Below are positions 20,864 through 30,419 of a DNA stretch of 64,000 nucleotides, piece by piece. Location of the stretch: NCBI GenBank assembly GCA_026005135.1, contig BPKM01000001.1, positions 62,001 through 126,000 on the forward strand, in the 5' to 3' direction. Position 1 is the first letter of the stretch. The number at the start of each line of letters is the position of its first letter. A program made the position numbers and the translations under genes. This DNA comes from Leptospiraceae bacterium (lineage in GTDB: Bacteria > Spirochaetota > Leptospiria > Leptospirales > Leptonemataceae). Under the pieces are notes generated by a model. The model was not told where the DNA came from, ran no database searches, and saw only the letters and a program-made list of their open reading frames with translations.

Positions 20864-21295
20864 ATGAAAACAAAAACAATTATATCAGGTTTATTGGTGA
20901 GTTTTTTACTCCTCGGGTTGGGTTACTGTGGTAATAGTAATAGGGATAAAGAAGAAAAGGTTACGAAAGAATCTTATGTAGAAGATATGCAAAATTATGC
21001 AAAGCCAATTTGCGAAAAAATGATGTCCTGTATGGCAGAGGAAATGAAAAAACATATGCCAAATGTTGATGATGCACAAATTGAAAAATTAAAAGAACAA
21101 TGTGTTTCTAATATGATTAAATTTTCAAAAGAAGATATAAAAGATATTGAAGAGACTAAAAAAGAAAATCTTCCTACCAGAGAAGAAATGCAGGCTTGTT
21201 TAGATGCCTTATCTAATGCTACTTGTGATCAAATAAGAAATAATCAAATAGAAGCATGTAACAAATTGAATAAATATAGTACAAATCCACAATAA
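20864..21295 (+). CDS. Cysteine-rich small lipoprotein
   Basis: A 143-residue predicted lipoprotein: MKTKTIISG, a hydrophobic run and lipobox LGYC, then a charged helical mature part. Beyond the lipid-bearing cysteine there are six cysteines (ICEKMMSC, EQC, QACLDALSNATC, EAC), enough for three disulfides. Starting at the ATG at 20864 rather than 20855 gives a normal signal peptide. Small cysteine-patterned lipoproteins are typical of Leptospira, but I cannot name the family with certainty. It lies 27 bases before the SMP-30-like gene. Function unknown. Confidence 0.8.
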   Translation: MKTKTIISGLLVSFLLLGLGYCGNSNRDKEEKVTKESYVEDMQNYAKPICEKMMSCMAEEMKKHMPNVDDAQIEKLKEQCVSNMIKFSKEDIKDIEETKKENLPTREEMQACLDALSNATCDQIRNNQIEACNKLNKYSTNPQ

Positions 21296-21322
21296 TCGAA
21301 ATAAAATTAAATAGGAGGCGAT

Positions 21323-22436
21323 ATGCGAAAAATTATTATATCTATATTAATCGTGGTATTATTTGTATTTATGTTAAGAGTAATACCTAAGGTAAATTCT
21401 GTTGCATATAATCCGCCTCCTATCCCTTCCTTAGAAAAAGAGTTTAAACCAAATCAGAAGTTACTGGAAGCTCAAAAGTTAATTTTATCAAAGGGAAGTG
21501 GGGCAGAGGATGTAGAAGTAGATAAAGAAGGAAATTTATATACTGGATTGGAAAATGGTCTAATTGTAAAAATTCCAGCAAAATTATTAGAAAAGTTAGA
21601 AATCATTAATTCCAATAGAACTATTAATATCCAGGAAGAAGTTTTGGTAAATACAGAAGGCCGTCCTTTTGGATTACGTTTTGGACCAGATGGAAATTTA
21701 TATGTAGCTGATGGTATAAAAGGCTTATTAAAAGTTGATTTTAAAAATAATAATAAAATTGAAATATTAACAAATAATGCAGAAGGCATTCCGTTTCGTT
21801 TTACGGATCATCTTGATGTAGCAAGTGATGGAAAAATTTATTTTACAGATGCAAGCTCAAAATATGGTCCAGGGGAATATTTATATGATTTATTAGAATC
21901 ACGTCCTTATGGAAGATTCTTAGTATATGATCCAAAAACAAAACACACTACGGTCTTGATGAAAAGATTTATATTTTCCTAATGGAGTTGCATTATCAAA
22001 AGATGAATCATTTGTTTTGATAAATGAAACATATCGATATAGAATCTGGCTTTATTGGTTAAAGGGAGATAAAAAAGGAACATATGAAATCTTTTATAAT
22101 AATTTACCTGGATTTCCAGATAATTTACGAACTTCTCCTGATGGAAATTTCTGGTTATGTTTGTTTACTAAAAGAAATCGATTAATGGATTTGATTCATC
22201 CTTATCCTTTTATAAAAAATCTTTTATCAGGTCTACCAAGATTTTTATGGCCTAAACCTGCTAAATATGGATTTATTGTAAAATTAGATTCATCAGGGAA
22301 AGTATTAGAAACATTACAAAATCCAGATACCGTAGAACCTAAATTTACAATTATAACTGGTGTAAAACAGTATAAAGATGTTTTATATTTTAGTAGTTTG
22401 TATGGAAACTGGATAGGTCGATTAAAATTAAGATAA
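21323..22436 (+). pseudogene. SMP-30/strictosidine synthase-like protein, frameshifted
   Basis: Two frames together encode one beta-propeller protein of about 370 residues. The first part (21323 to about 21965) has a signal-anchor and propeller blades (GLRFGPDGNLYVADGIKGL, DHLDVASDGKIYFTDAS, RFLVYDPKTKHTTVL). The second part, in the next frame, continues FPNGVALSKDESFVLINET, RIWLYWLKG and NLPGFPDNLRTSPDGNFW, the classic strictosidine-synthase-related blocks. Dropping one A from the AAAA run at 21962-21965 restores a continuous protein (LMKDLYFPNGVAL). The start has a strong ribosome site (AGGAGG). The gene is either recently broken, recoded or hit by an assembly error. Family members are lactonase- or esterase-like; the substrate is unknown. 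Confidence 0.85.
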
Positions 22437-22651
22437 GTAAAAAAATTTTTTAAATATTATTATAATATTTCTTATTCTTAGTTTATCTTAAAATATTGAT
22501 TTTTTCTTGTTTTTATTATATCATTTGATAGTTTCTTATATATAAAATATATCGGGATAGATAATTTTCAATATACTTAGATGAATAAATAAAATTTTTA
22601 TCTAATTATAAAATCAAAATTTAATAAATTATAATATAAATACTAATATAT

Positions 22652-22672
22652 AAAAAAAGGGGAATTACCCCT
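22652..22672 (-). terminator. Rho-independent terminator of the DUF3332 gene
   Basis: On the minus strand, just after the stop at 22675, a short GC stem AGGGG-TAATT-CCCCT is followed by seven T. The stem is only five pairs but the T-run is good. Confidence 0.7.
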
Positions 22673-22674
22673 AT

Positions 22675-23193
22675 TTAATTTATATAAGTTAGTTCTTTTT
22701 CTGATAATTCTTTTGTAAGAATGATATTTTGATTTTGGTCTAAAATATAAATTTTATTTTTTTCGATTTTGCTTTGTACAGGTACATATTGATTATTTTG
22801 TAAAATAAAAAATTGTCCTGGTTTATCTCGGAATGCATAAAAAGTAATATGATATATTTTACTATGAATTGATAATCGATCACCTTCTTCTTTCATTTCG
22901 ATTAATGGATTATCATTTATACTAAGTGTCATTTTTTTTCCGGTCCAGAATTCAATGGAATTTAAAATAAATGCATCTGCTAAAAAAGAAATACCATAAA
23001 CTGGTATAATAGTTAAAATAATCATTACAATGGATCGAACAACTCCACCAGCTTTCGATTGATCTCCAATAGAACCATTAAATTTATAAACTGTTCTTAC
23101 TAATGGAAATGATCCATAACATTGAATCATCACACCAAAACAAAAACCCATCATAATCATGAATGAAATGAACTTTTTTATTAAATGTTTCAT
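22675..23193 (-). CDS. DUF3332 family lipoprotein
   Basis: A 172-residue DUF3332-type protein. It has an export signal with lipobox (VMIQC, Cys at residue 25) followed by the family block YGSFPLVRTVYKFNGSIGD. A hydrophobic segment (IVMIILTIIPVYGISFLADA) then leads into ILNSIEFWTG. The rest is a small beta-rich domain. It is probably membrane or outer-membrane anchored. The function is unknown in the family. The ATG has AAGGAG at a good distance, and a small GGCG/CGCC hairpin lies just before it. A terminator follows, so it looks monocistronic. Confidence 0.85.
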   Translation of the reverse strand: MKHLIKKFISFMIMMGFCFGVMIQCYGSFPLVRTVYKFNGSIGDQSKAGGVVRSIVMIILTIIPVYGISFLADAFILNSIEFWTGKKMTLSINDNPLIEMKEEGDRLSIHSKIYHITFYAFRDKPGQFFILQNNQYVPVQSKIEKNKIYILDQNQNIILTKELSEKELTYIN

Positions 23194-23324
23194 ATGGTTA
23201 GCTCCTTTAAGAATTGTTGGCGAGTAAACCCGCCGACTGTTTTGTTCCCACCCAATCCCAGCCCCTATTTTTTTAGAATTGTCATATAGAGCCCGACGAT
23301 GATATTTTTTTAAATCATTAAATT

Positions 23325-24821
23325 TTATTCTATCCAGTTTTTTACTCTTTCTACTGCTTTATGCCAGTATTTTAATTCTCTTTGACGTGTATTTTCTGGC
23401 ATTTTAGGTTCAAAAATTGTTCTATCTCTTAAAATTTCAGAAAGTTCTTCTGCATCTTTCCAGATACCAGCATGAATACCAGCAAGATAAGCTGAACCAG
23501 CTGCTGTTGTATCTATATTTTTAGGACGTTCTACACGACGATTTAAAATATCTGCTTGAAATTGCATTAAATATTGATTACTGGTTGCACCACCATCTAC
23601 TCTTAAAAAAGGAAGTTTTTTTCCTGTATCTTTTTCCATTGCCTGTACAAGATCATAAGTTTGGAAGGCAATAGATTTTAAGGCAGCTCTTGTAATACGA
23701 GCAGGCGTTGTATCTCTTGTTAAACCAAAAATAGCTCCACGTGCTTTCATATCCCAATGGGGTGCTCCAAGACCTACAAATGCTGGAACAAAAACTACTT
23801 CATCTTCATCTTTTAGATCACGAATTAAATCTTCACTTTCTTTTGCATTTGCGAAAAACTTCATATAGTCTCTTAACCATTGAACTACTGCTCCTGCAAT
23901 AAAAACAGCCCCTTCTAAGCAATAAGCAACATTACCATCTTTATCGCAAGCTAAGGTTGTTAAAAGTCCAGAATTACTAATTATAAAATCATTTCCAGTA
24001 TGGAATAATAAAAAACAGCCAGTTCCATAAGTATTTTTTGCTTCTCCAGGATGAACACATAATTGACCAAATAAGGCTGCTTGTTGATCTCCAATCATTG
24101 CATAGACTGGAATTCCATCAGGTAATACCTGTATATCTTTAGTTTTTCCAAAATCACTTCGACTTGGATAAACTTCTGGTAAAATATTTTTAGGAATATT
24201 TAGAATGCTTAAAAGCTCTTCATCCCATTTTTTTTCCTTTATATTGTAAATCATTGTACGACTTGCATTTGTATAATCGGTTTTATGTTCGCCAGTTAAT
24301 TTATATAAAAGCCAGCTATCCATTGTTCCAACTGCCAGTCTTCCATTTTTTGCTAAATCTCTTGCTCCTTCTACGTGATCTAAAATCCATTTAATTTTCG
24401 TTCCAGAAAAATAAGCATCTATTACTAATCCTGTTTTATTTTTTATTAGATTTTCATAACCTTGCTTTTTTAATTCATCACAAATATCAGATGTTCTTCT
24501 ACATTGCCATACAATTGCATTATAAATTGGTTTTCCTGTTTGTTTATCCCATATAACTACGGTTTCTCTTTGATTTGTAATGCCAATAGCAATAGCATTA
24601 TGTGGTGATAAATCTCGCTTATTGATTGCATCTTGTATTAAAAATTTAACACCAGCCCATATTTCTTCTGGATCATGTTCTACCCAACCTGGTCGAGGAA
24701 AATGTTGTGTAAATTCTCTATAACTACTACTTAAAATTTCCCCTTTTTCGTTATAACAAAAAACCCGCGAACCAGTTGTTCCATGATCAATAGAAATAAC
24801 ATATTTTTGGTTTGTATTCAT
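23325..24821 (-). CDS. glpK: Glycerol kinase
   Basis: FGGY-family kinase that phosphorylates glycerol to glycerol-3-phosphate. At 498 residues it is the normal length. The start ISIDHGTTGSRVF (phosphate 1 loop), WVEHDPEEIW, the GITNQRETVVIWD block and the C-terminal LRVDGGATSNQYLMQFQAD region identify it. A strong ribosome site (GGGGGAAG) precedes the ATG. It lies 12 bases after the CBS-domain gene on the same strand, so both are probably one transcript. No glycerol facilitator or glycerol-3-phosphate dehydrogenase gene is adjacent. Glycerol-3-phosphate from this enzyme would feed phospholipid synthesis or glycolysis. Confidence 0.97.
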   Translation of the reverse strand: MNTNQKYVISIDHGTTGSRVFCYNEKGEILSSSYREFTQHFPRPGWVEHDPEEIWAGVKFLIQDAINKRDLSPHNAIAIGITNQRETVVIWDKQTGKPIYNAIVWQCRRTSDICDELKKQGYENLIKNKTGLVIDAYFSGTKIKWILDHVEGARDLAKNGRLAVGTMDSWLLYKLTGEHKTDYTNASRTMIYNIKEKKWDEELLSILNIPKNILPEVYPSRSDFGKTKDIQVLPDGIPVYAMIGDQQAALFGQLCVHPGEAKNTYGTGCFLLFHTGNDFIISNSGLLTTLACDKDGNVAYCLEGAVFIAGAVVQWLRDYMKFFANAKESEDLIRDLKDEDEVVFVPAFVGLGAPHWDMKARGAIFGLTRDTTPARITRAALKSIAFQTYDLVQAMEKDTGKKLPFLRVDGGATSNQYLMQFQADILNRRVERPKNIDTTAAGSAYLAGIHAGIWKDAEELSEILRDRTIFEPKMPENTRQRELKYWHKAVERVKNWIE

Positions 24822-24833
24822 TTCTTCCCCCTT

Positions 24834-25424
24834 CTATCTTTGTTGTAAAACTTTTGCAATTTCTGCTAATGTATCTGCAATATCATAGGTCCTTACTGGT
24901 ATTCCTAATTGTCTTGCAATTTGATTTAAAGAAAAAATACCTCTAACTGTTCTTTCATTATTTGGTCCTTGATAGTCTACAACAAGTATATGTTGACGCT
25001 TTTTATGTCTTAATGTTTCTATAACATCAGCAACTGTTGCTTGCGATAAGGTTTTAATTTCAATTACTTCTAAGTCTTCTGCTGGTGTCATAATATCTTT
25101 TACAAGAATTTCATTACGTTTAACATTATTTTCTTGAGCAAATTTAACCGGTTTTTCTCCTAATATATCTTGAGCTGTAATAATTCCTAAGATTTGATCA
25201 GAATAATTTACAACAAATAACAAACGAACCTTATTTGCTATCATTTTTTCATTCGCTGCATCTATTGTTTCATTGGGATAGATAATCCTTGCAGGTATTT
25301 TTTTTAAATCTGTCATTGCTTTAATCGCTGGATCTGTTAATTCTAAGGGTTCGAATACAGGTACTTCTGGACGATGAAATTTTATGCCACTTCCTAAATG
25401 AATCGTAGGTAATATTTTACTCAT
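24834..25424 (-). CDS. CBS-domain pair protein
   Basis: A 196-residue stand-alone protein with two CBS domains, at about residues 35-90 (IIYPNETIDAANEKMIANKVRLLFVVN) and about 108-180 (VKDIMTPAEDLEVIE ... HILVVDYQGP). The conserved DIMTP sequence opens the second. Such pairs bind adenine nucleotides or related ligands and regulate partner proteins. Immediately downstream on the same strand is glpK, so a regulatory link with glycerol use is possible but unproven. No DNA-binding or catalytic domain is attached. Its promoter must lie in the 158 bases shared with divergent gatC. Confidence 0.88.
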   Translation of the reverse strand: MSKILPTIHLGSGIKFHRPEVPVFEPLELTDPAIKAMTDLKKIPARIIYPNETIDAANEKMIANKVRLLFVVNYSDQILGIITAQDILGEKPVKFAQENNVKRNEILVKDIMTPAEDLEVIEIKTLSQATVADVIETLRHKKRQHILVVDYQGPNNERTVRGIFSLNQIARQLGIPVRTYDIADTLAEIAKVLQQR

Positions 25425-25582
25425 ATTTAATACATATATTAAACCCTATATAAAATTTCAACTAAAATTATTTTTTATACTATTATAAGTGCCAAATTTT
25501 TAGAGAACTTCATAAATTTAGTTCATAAAAAATAAGATCCAATTTAATTGACCACAAAATAGTTCTAAAACATTTTGAACTT

Positions 25583-25870
25583 ATGACAGAAGAATTCAAA
25601 GAATTATGTTTTTTAGCTCGTTTAGATCCAGAAGATGAAAGTTTAATTCATTTAGAAAAAGATTTTCAAAAAATTTTAGAATATGTTAAACATATAGAAG
25701 AAATTGATACTTCAAGTATTACAGAAGATTATACAGAAGAAGATACTTTAAATATTTTTCGAGAGGACATACCAGAACCAACATTACCCATAGAAAAAAT
25801 TGCTCAGAATGCACCTGATTGGGAGTCTGGACATTTTGTTGTACCTGGTGTTATTGAACAAGAAAATTAA
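25583..25870 (+). CDS. gatC: Asp-tRNA(Asn)/Glu-tRNA(Gln) amidotransferase subunit C
   Basis: A 95-residue GatC, the small stabilising subunit of the GatCAB amidotransferase that makes Gln-tRNA and/or Asn-tRNA from mischarged precursors. It shows the family pattern LCFLARLDPEDE, the helix with ILEYVKHIEEIDTS, then a negatively charged linker and the FVVPGVIE C-terminus. gatA follows after 20 bases. gatB is not in the window. The ATG has no clear Shine-Dalgarno. Confidence 0.93.
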   Translation: MTEEFKELCFLARLDPEDESLIHLEKDFQKILEYVKHIEEIDTSSITEDYTEEDTLNIFREDIPEPTLPIEKIAQNAPDWESGHFVVPGVIEQEN

Positions 25871-25890
25871 TACTGTTAAGAGGTTAAAAG

Positions 25891-27354
25891 ATGAATGAAT
25901 TATTAAATTATTCCATTAAAGAGCATATAAAGAATTTAAAAGAAAAAAAATATACAGTTAAAGAATATATAGAAGCATGTCTAAGAAAAGCAGAAGAAAC
26001 AAAACATTTTAATATATTTCTAAAACTTAATCCAGAAAAGATTTTGCAGATGGCTGATAAATCTCAGCAAAACTATAATTCCAATCAAATAGGGAAATTA
26101 GAAGGAATTCCCATTTCCATAAAAGATAATATTTGCGAAGATGGAGAACAAACTACCTGTGCATCTAAAATATTGCAAAATTTTATAGCACCATATGATG
26201 CTACAGTAATTCAAAAACTAAAGAAGGAAGGAGCAATATTATTTGGTAGAACTAATCTTGATGAATTCGCTATGGGATCTTCGACTGAAAATTCTGCCTT
26301 TGGTGTTACAAAAAATCCTATTGATCCAGAACGTGTACCTGGTGGTTCTTCGGGAGGTTCAGCAGCCAGTGTTGCAGCTAAAATAGTACCAGGTTCTATT
26401 GGTTCAGATACTGGTGGTTCTATAAGGCAACCTGCTTCTTTTTGTGGAGTCTATGGTCTAAAACCAACTTATGGAAGTGTATCGCGTTATGGTTTAGTTG
26501 CTTTTGCTTCGAGTCTGGATCAAATAGGTCCTTTTGCAAGAAATATTGATGATATTGCTTTATTATATTCTGTAATTCAAGGTTATGATAAGAATGATTC
26601 TACTTCCCATCCTAAAATAAAAGATATTGTTATAAATACGGAACCACAAGCATATACAAAAGAAGAAAAGAAATCCTTAAAAATAGGAATTTATTTTCCT
26701 TCTGAAAACGAAGAGGGTTTTGATTCTTCAGTTATTAAGACCTGTTTAGAACTTAAAGAAAGATTAATCAAAGAAGGATATAATGTTATACCAGTTAAAA
26801 GTAATTTATGGAAGTATTCTATTGCTATTTATTATATTTTAGCAACGGCAGAAGCTTCGAGTAATTTAGCAAGATATGATGGTATAAGATATGGTTATCG
26901 TTCTCCAAATGCAAAAAATTTAATCGAAGTATATATTCGTTCTCGAACAGAAGGTTTTGGTCCGGAAGTAAAACGAAGAATTTTATTAGGAACTTATGTA
27001 CTATCATCAGGTTATTACGAAGCTTTTTATCATAAAGCACAAAAAGCAAGAAAAATGATAAGAGAAGAATATCGAAATTTCTTTAAAGAGATGGATTTTA
27101 TTTTAGCACCTACAAGTCCAACTGTTCCATTTAAAATAGGCGAAAGAGTAAATGATCCTATTTCTATGTATAAAAGCGATTTATTAACGATATCAGTAAA
27201 TTTAGCAGGTATACCAGCATTAAGTGTTCCAATTGCAAAAGATGAACAAGGTTTACCCATTGGAATGCAGATAAAAGGCTGGCATTTCGAAGAAAATAAA
27301 ATTTTCAGATTAGCTAAAACATTTGAGGAAGATGGATGGGTTAATTCAATTTAA
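25891..27354 (+). CDS. gatA: Asp-tRNA(Asn)/Glu-tRNA(Gln) amidotransferase subunit A
   Basis: Amidase-signature subunit that releases ammonia from glutamine for GatB. At 487 residues it is the usual length. The Ser-cis-Ser-Lys triad is visible: Lys78 in ISIKDN, cis-Ser in PGGSSGGSAA (about 153/154) and nucleophile Ser177 in GSDTGGSIRQP. The C-terminal LAGIPALSVPI block and GLPIGMQIKG are family-typical. It is in one operon with gatC, with an AGAGG ribosome site. The presence of GatCAB implies this organism lacks direct glutaminylation and/or asparaginylation of the tRNAs (established for the system; which applies here is not known). Confidence 0.97.
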   Translation: MNELLNYSIKEHIKNLKEKKYTVKEYIEACLRKAEETKHFNIFLKLNPEKILQMADKSQQNYNSNQIGKLEGIPISIKDNICEDGEQTTCASKILQNFIAPYDATVIQKLKKEGAILFGRTNLDEFAMGSSTENSAFGVTKNPIDPERVPGGSSGGSAASVAAKIVPGSIGSDTGGSIRQPASFCGVYGLKPTYGSVSRYGLVAFASSLDQIGPFARNIDDIALLYSVIQGYDKNDSTSHPKIKDIVINTEPQAYTKEEKKSLKIGIYFPSENEEGFDSSVIKTCLELKERLIKEGYNVIPVKSNLWKYSIAIYYILATAEASSNLARYDGIRYGYRSPNAKNLIEVYIRSRTEGFGPEVKRRILLGTYVLSSGYYEAFYHKAQKARKMIREEYRNFFKEMDFILAPTSPTVPFKIGERVNDPISMYKSDLLTISVNLAGIPALSVPIAKDEQGLPIGMQIKGWHFEENKIFRLAKTFEEDGWVNSI

Positions 27355-27396
27355 GTTTATAGTTTATATATAAAATTATTTAAATAGAGGTTTAAT

Positions 27397-28410
27397 ATGA
27401 AAAACGTAAAATGGATATTTGATCAATTTGGTTTTGAAAATTTAAAGATAGTAGAAAGTGATATTCCAGAAATACAGGATGATGAAATTCTTTTAGAAAT
27501 GAAAGCTGCCTCATTAAATTTTCGAGATCTCTTAATGATAAAAGGAAATTATAATCCAAAATTAAGAATGCCAATAGTACCCTGTTCTGATGGAGTAGGT
27601 ATTGTTATTAAAAAAGGGAAGAAAGTTCATCATCTTCAGGAAGGAGATAGAGTAATTCCTATTTTTGCCCAGGGCTGGTATGATGGACCACCATTTCGTT
27701 CTATGTTTCGTAAAACTTTAGGAGGTCCACTTGATGGAACTTTACAGAAATATATGATTGTTCCAGCAAATGATGTTGTAAAATCTCCTGAACATTTAAC
27801 AGATGAAGAAGCTGCTACTTTACCCTGTGCAGGTTTAACAGCATGGAGTGCATTAGTAGAGTTAGGTCGTGTAAAACCCGCAGAGAAGGTATTAGCTTTA
27901 GGAACTGGTGGCGTTTCTATTTTCGCATTACAATTTGCAAAGATGATGGGAGCAGAAACAATTATTACATCGAGTAGTGAAGAAAAATTAAATCGTGCCA
28001 AGCAGTTAGGTGCTGATTATGGAATTAATTATAAAACTAATCCAGATTGGGAAAAGGAAGTATTAAAAATTTCCCAGATGATGGGAGTAGATCATATTAT
28101 AGAAGTAGGAGGAGTTGGAACCTTAGAAAAATCGATTAAAAGTGTAAAACCTGGAGGAAATATTTATTTAATAGGTGTTCTTGCAGGCAAACAAGCACCA
28201 GTTGATTTAACTCCAGTCTTGATGCAAAATATAAAAATTCAGGGTGTTGTAGTTGGTCATAAAAGAGCATTAGAAGAAATGATTCGAGCAATATCATATT
28301 TTAAATTAAAACCAGTAGTAGATAAAGTTTTTCTTTTTGAACAGGCGAAAGATGCTTTTGAATATATGCATAAAGGCTCTCATTTTGGAAAAGTATGTAT
28401 TAAAATTTAG
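27397..28410 (+). CDS. MDR-family alcohol dehydrogenase/quinone oxidoreductase-like protein
   Basis: A 337-residue medium-chain dehydrogenase/reductase. The GroES-like N-terminal half contains SLNFRDLLM, where zinc-dependent enzymes carry a cysteine, and no GHE motif. It is therefore probably a zinc-free quinone-oxidoreductase type. The Rossmann half has ALGTGGVSIFALQFAK as the NAD(P) loop and ITSSSEEKLNRAKQLGADYGINY. The ribosome site AGAGG precedes the ATG. Its end overlaps the convergent CPBP gene by four bases. The substrate is unknown. Confidence 0.88.
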   Translation: MKNVKWIFDQFGFENLKIVESDIPEIQDDEILLEMKAASLNFRDLLMIKGNYNPKLRMPIVPCSDGVGIVIKKGKKVHHLQEGDRVIPIFAQGWYDGPPFRSMFRKTLGGPLDGTLQKYMIVPANDVVKSPEHLTDEEAATLPCAGLTAWSALVELGRVKPAEKVLALGTGGVSIFALQFAKMMGAETIITSSSEEKLNRAKQLGADYGINYKTNPDWEKEVLKISQMMGVDHIIEVGGVGTLEKSIKSVKPGGNIYLIGVLAGKQAPVDLTPVLMQNIKIQGVVVGHKRALEEMIRAISYFKLKPVVDKVFLFEQAKDAFEYMHKGSHFGKVCIKI

Positions 28411-29216
28411 CATTTTTTCTTGTTAATTTTGGTATAAGTAAAATAGATATAATTAATACAAAAAAAGAAAAATAGATTGGTTCCGAAGGGAAGATCATAA
28501 ATTGATTTTGCGTCTTCTCCAAAATGGAACATCTTTTTCCAGAAAGGTTGATCTATTTCTATAAAAGATAAAATTATAGCAAGACTATTCGTAAAAATAT
28601 GGATACATATAGGAATCCATAAATTTTTTGTTTTTATATAAAACCAACCAAGTAAATATCCAATAGGAATTGCATATAAAAATTGAAAAGGATTCATATG
28701 AGCAATTCCAAATAAAATAGCTTGAAATAAATTCGCAGTTATGGGAGGATATTTTTTATAAAGATTGTCTAAAATAATACCTCGAAATAAAAATTCTTCG
28801 CAAAAAGGTGCAATTATACCAATTGTAATTAAACTTATGAATGCATCAAAATCATTTTTGGGTAAAAGCATTTCTTTTAGTAGATTATAATAATTTTGAT
28901 AATTTTCTGGAATGATTGATATACTCCATACTTCAATTATTGTTCCTATTATCTGTAAACTAAATGCTAATATAATTAAAATAGTATATAATAAAAAATT
29001 ATTACTAATTTTAATTGAAAAATGAATATAAGATTTATAAATATAATAAACAATAAAAGTAGGTATTAAGAAAGTTAAACTTAATAATAGTTTAAAAGAA
29101 TAAAAAGAAATCATTTGAAATTGTAACATAATTTGTAAAGAAAAACTTATTATAATATTTATTAACATGAATATCAATAAAACAAGAAATGCTTTAAAAA
29201 AACCAAATTGCTTCAT
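28407..29216 (-). CDS. CPBP-family intramembrane metalloprotease
   Basis: A 269-residue membrane protein with about seven to eight hydrophobic segments. It has the three conserved motifs of the CPBP (CAAX prenyl protease 2/bacteriocin-processing-like) family: EEFLFRG, FGIAHMNPFQF and CIHIFTNSLA. These provide the glutamates and histidines of the active site. Family members cleave within membranes, but the substrate here cannot be told from context. It converges on the MDR gene with a four-base overlap. Confidence 0.9.
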   Translation of the reverse strand: MKQFGFFKAFLVLLIFMLINIIISFSLQIMLQFQMISFYSFKLLLSLTFLIPTFIVYYIYKSYIHFSIKISNNFLLYTILIILAFSLQIIGTIIEVWSISIIPENYQNYYNLLKEMLLPKNDFDAFISLITIGIIAPFCEEFLFRGIILDNLYKKYPPITANLFQAILFGIAHMNPFQFLYAIPIGYLLGWFYIKTKNLWIPICIHIFTNSLAIILSFIEIDQPFWKKMFHFGEDAKSIYDLPFGTNLFFFFCINYIYFTYTKINKKKC

Positions 29217-29415
29217 AATGGAATATTTTTTTTTCTATGGTATAAAAAACAACTAAATGTTTTATTTAATTATTTTATTGAGAATTAGAAAACAAAAAAT
29301 GTTCATCAATCAAATTTATTTTAATTAAATAGATAAAATAAAAAAGAGTAAAAATAGGATTGATTAAATTAATTTTTAGTAGATAAATAAATTGAATAAA
29401 TTTAGCTTTAATATT

Positions 29416-29628
29416 ATGATAAAACTACATAGACTGAACAAAAAACCATTTTATTTAAATCATCGCTTAATAGAAACAATAGAAACAAATCCAGATACTA
29501 CTATACATTTGATAAATGGTCAAAGTATTATAGTTAGAGAAACCCCAGAGGAAATTGAAAATAAAATTATTGAATTCGAAAGAAAAATTTTTTATGATAA
29601 AGTTATAAAAATAGTCGATACAAAATAA
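29416..29628 (+). CDS. flbD: Flagellar protein FlbD
   Basis: A small FlbD-family protein (70 residues from the ATG at 29416) encoded directly before motA, as in other spirochaetes and Firmicutes. The start MIKLHRLNKKPFYLN and the IETNPDTTIHLINGQS block match the family, in which the second residue after Met is usually hydrophobic and the third basic. A TTG at 29392 would add eight residues and is less likely. It lies two bases from motA. Its exact role in flagellar assembly is not settled. Confidence 0.9.
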   Translation: MIKLHRLNKKPFYLNHRLIETIETNPDTTIHLINGQSIIVRETPEEIENKIIEFERKIFYDKVIKIVDTK

Positions 29629-29630
29629 AG

Positions 29631-30419
29631 ATGGATATAGCAACACTATTAGGTTTAATCGGTGGTATATTTCTTTTATTATTTGGTATATTTGTTTCTG
29701 GATTAAGTTTTTTTGATATATTTGATTTGCCTTCGATATTTATTACATTTGGTGGTGGAATTGCTTCTACTATTATTGCTAATCCATTTTTCAGGATTAG
29801 AAATTTAATCCAGTTTACAAGATTTGCATTTATAGAAAGAAAATCTTCTGTTGTAGAAATTATTGTACGATTATTAACCTTAGCAGAACGAGCCAGAAGA
29901 GAAGGTTTACTTTCCTTAGAAGATGATATAGCAGAATTAGAAGATCCTTTTATGAGAAAAGGATTACAATTAGTTGTAGATGGAACAGATCAGGATCAAA
30001 TTAGAGGTGTTTTAGAAACAGAATTGTCCGCTATAAAAAATAGACATGCATCGAATATAAAATTTTATAGTATGCTTGGTGGATATTTACCAGCTTTTGG
30101 TATGATTGGAACTCTATTAGGTTTAATCCAGATGTTAAAAAATTTGGGAACAGGTGATGCTTCTGCCATTGGACAGGGTATGGCTACTGCTTTAATTACA
30201 ACATTATATGGTTCCATTGGTGCAAATTTGATTGCATTACCTATTAGAGATAAGTTATTGCAAAAAGATGCTGATGAAATTTTAGAACGTTCTGTTATGA
30301 TAGAAGGTATTATTGGTATACAACAGGGAGAAAATCCACGTGTATTAAAAGATAAATTAGCTTCCTTTTTACCACCAGCAGAAAGACCTTTATTAGATGA
30401 AGCATTAGGTAGCAGATAA
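29631..30419 (+). CDS. motA: Flagellar motor stator protein MotA
   Basis: The proton- or ion-conducting stator subunit of 262 residues with four membrane segments. It shows FLLLFGIFVSGLSFFDIFDLPS at the N-terminus in shortened form, the cytoplasmic loop with AERARREGLLSLE, then PAFGMIGTLLGLI and TTLYGSIGANLIALP. In the last of these the conserved proline region couples ion flow to FliG. It lies in the flbD-motA-motB-fliL cluster, and motB starts on the base after its stop codon. FliG, its rotor partner, is encoded at 35968. Confidence 0.97.
   Translation: MDIATLLGLIGGIFLLLFGIFVSGLSFFDIFDLPSIFITFGGGIASTIIANPFFRIRNLIQFTRFAFIERKSSVVEIIVRLLTLAERARREGLLSLEDDIAELEDPFMRKGLQLVVDGTDQDQIRGVLETELSAIKNRHASNIKFYSMLGGYLPAFGMIGTLLGLIQMLKNLGTGDASAIGQGMATALITTLYGSIGANLIALPIRDKLLQKDADEILERSVMIEGIIGIQQGENPRVLKDKLASFLPPAERPLLDEALGSR

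Noticed and set aside
23221-23266. GC-rich patch with CCCACCCAATCCCAGCCCCT as a regulatory or mobile element
   Set aside because: A short hairpin GGCG/CGCC is visible but no motif I can name. It faintly resembles the patch at 54794, not enough to call a repeat.
25340-25360. GGGTTCGAATA resembling the T-loop of a tRNA
   Set aside because: It lies inside the CBS-domain gene and the surrounding bases do not fold as a tRNA.
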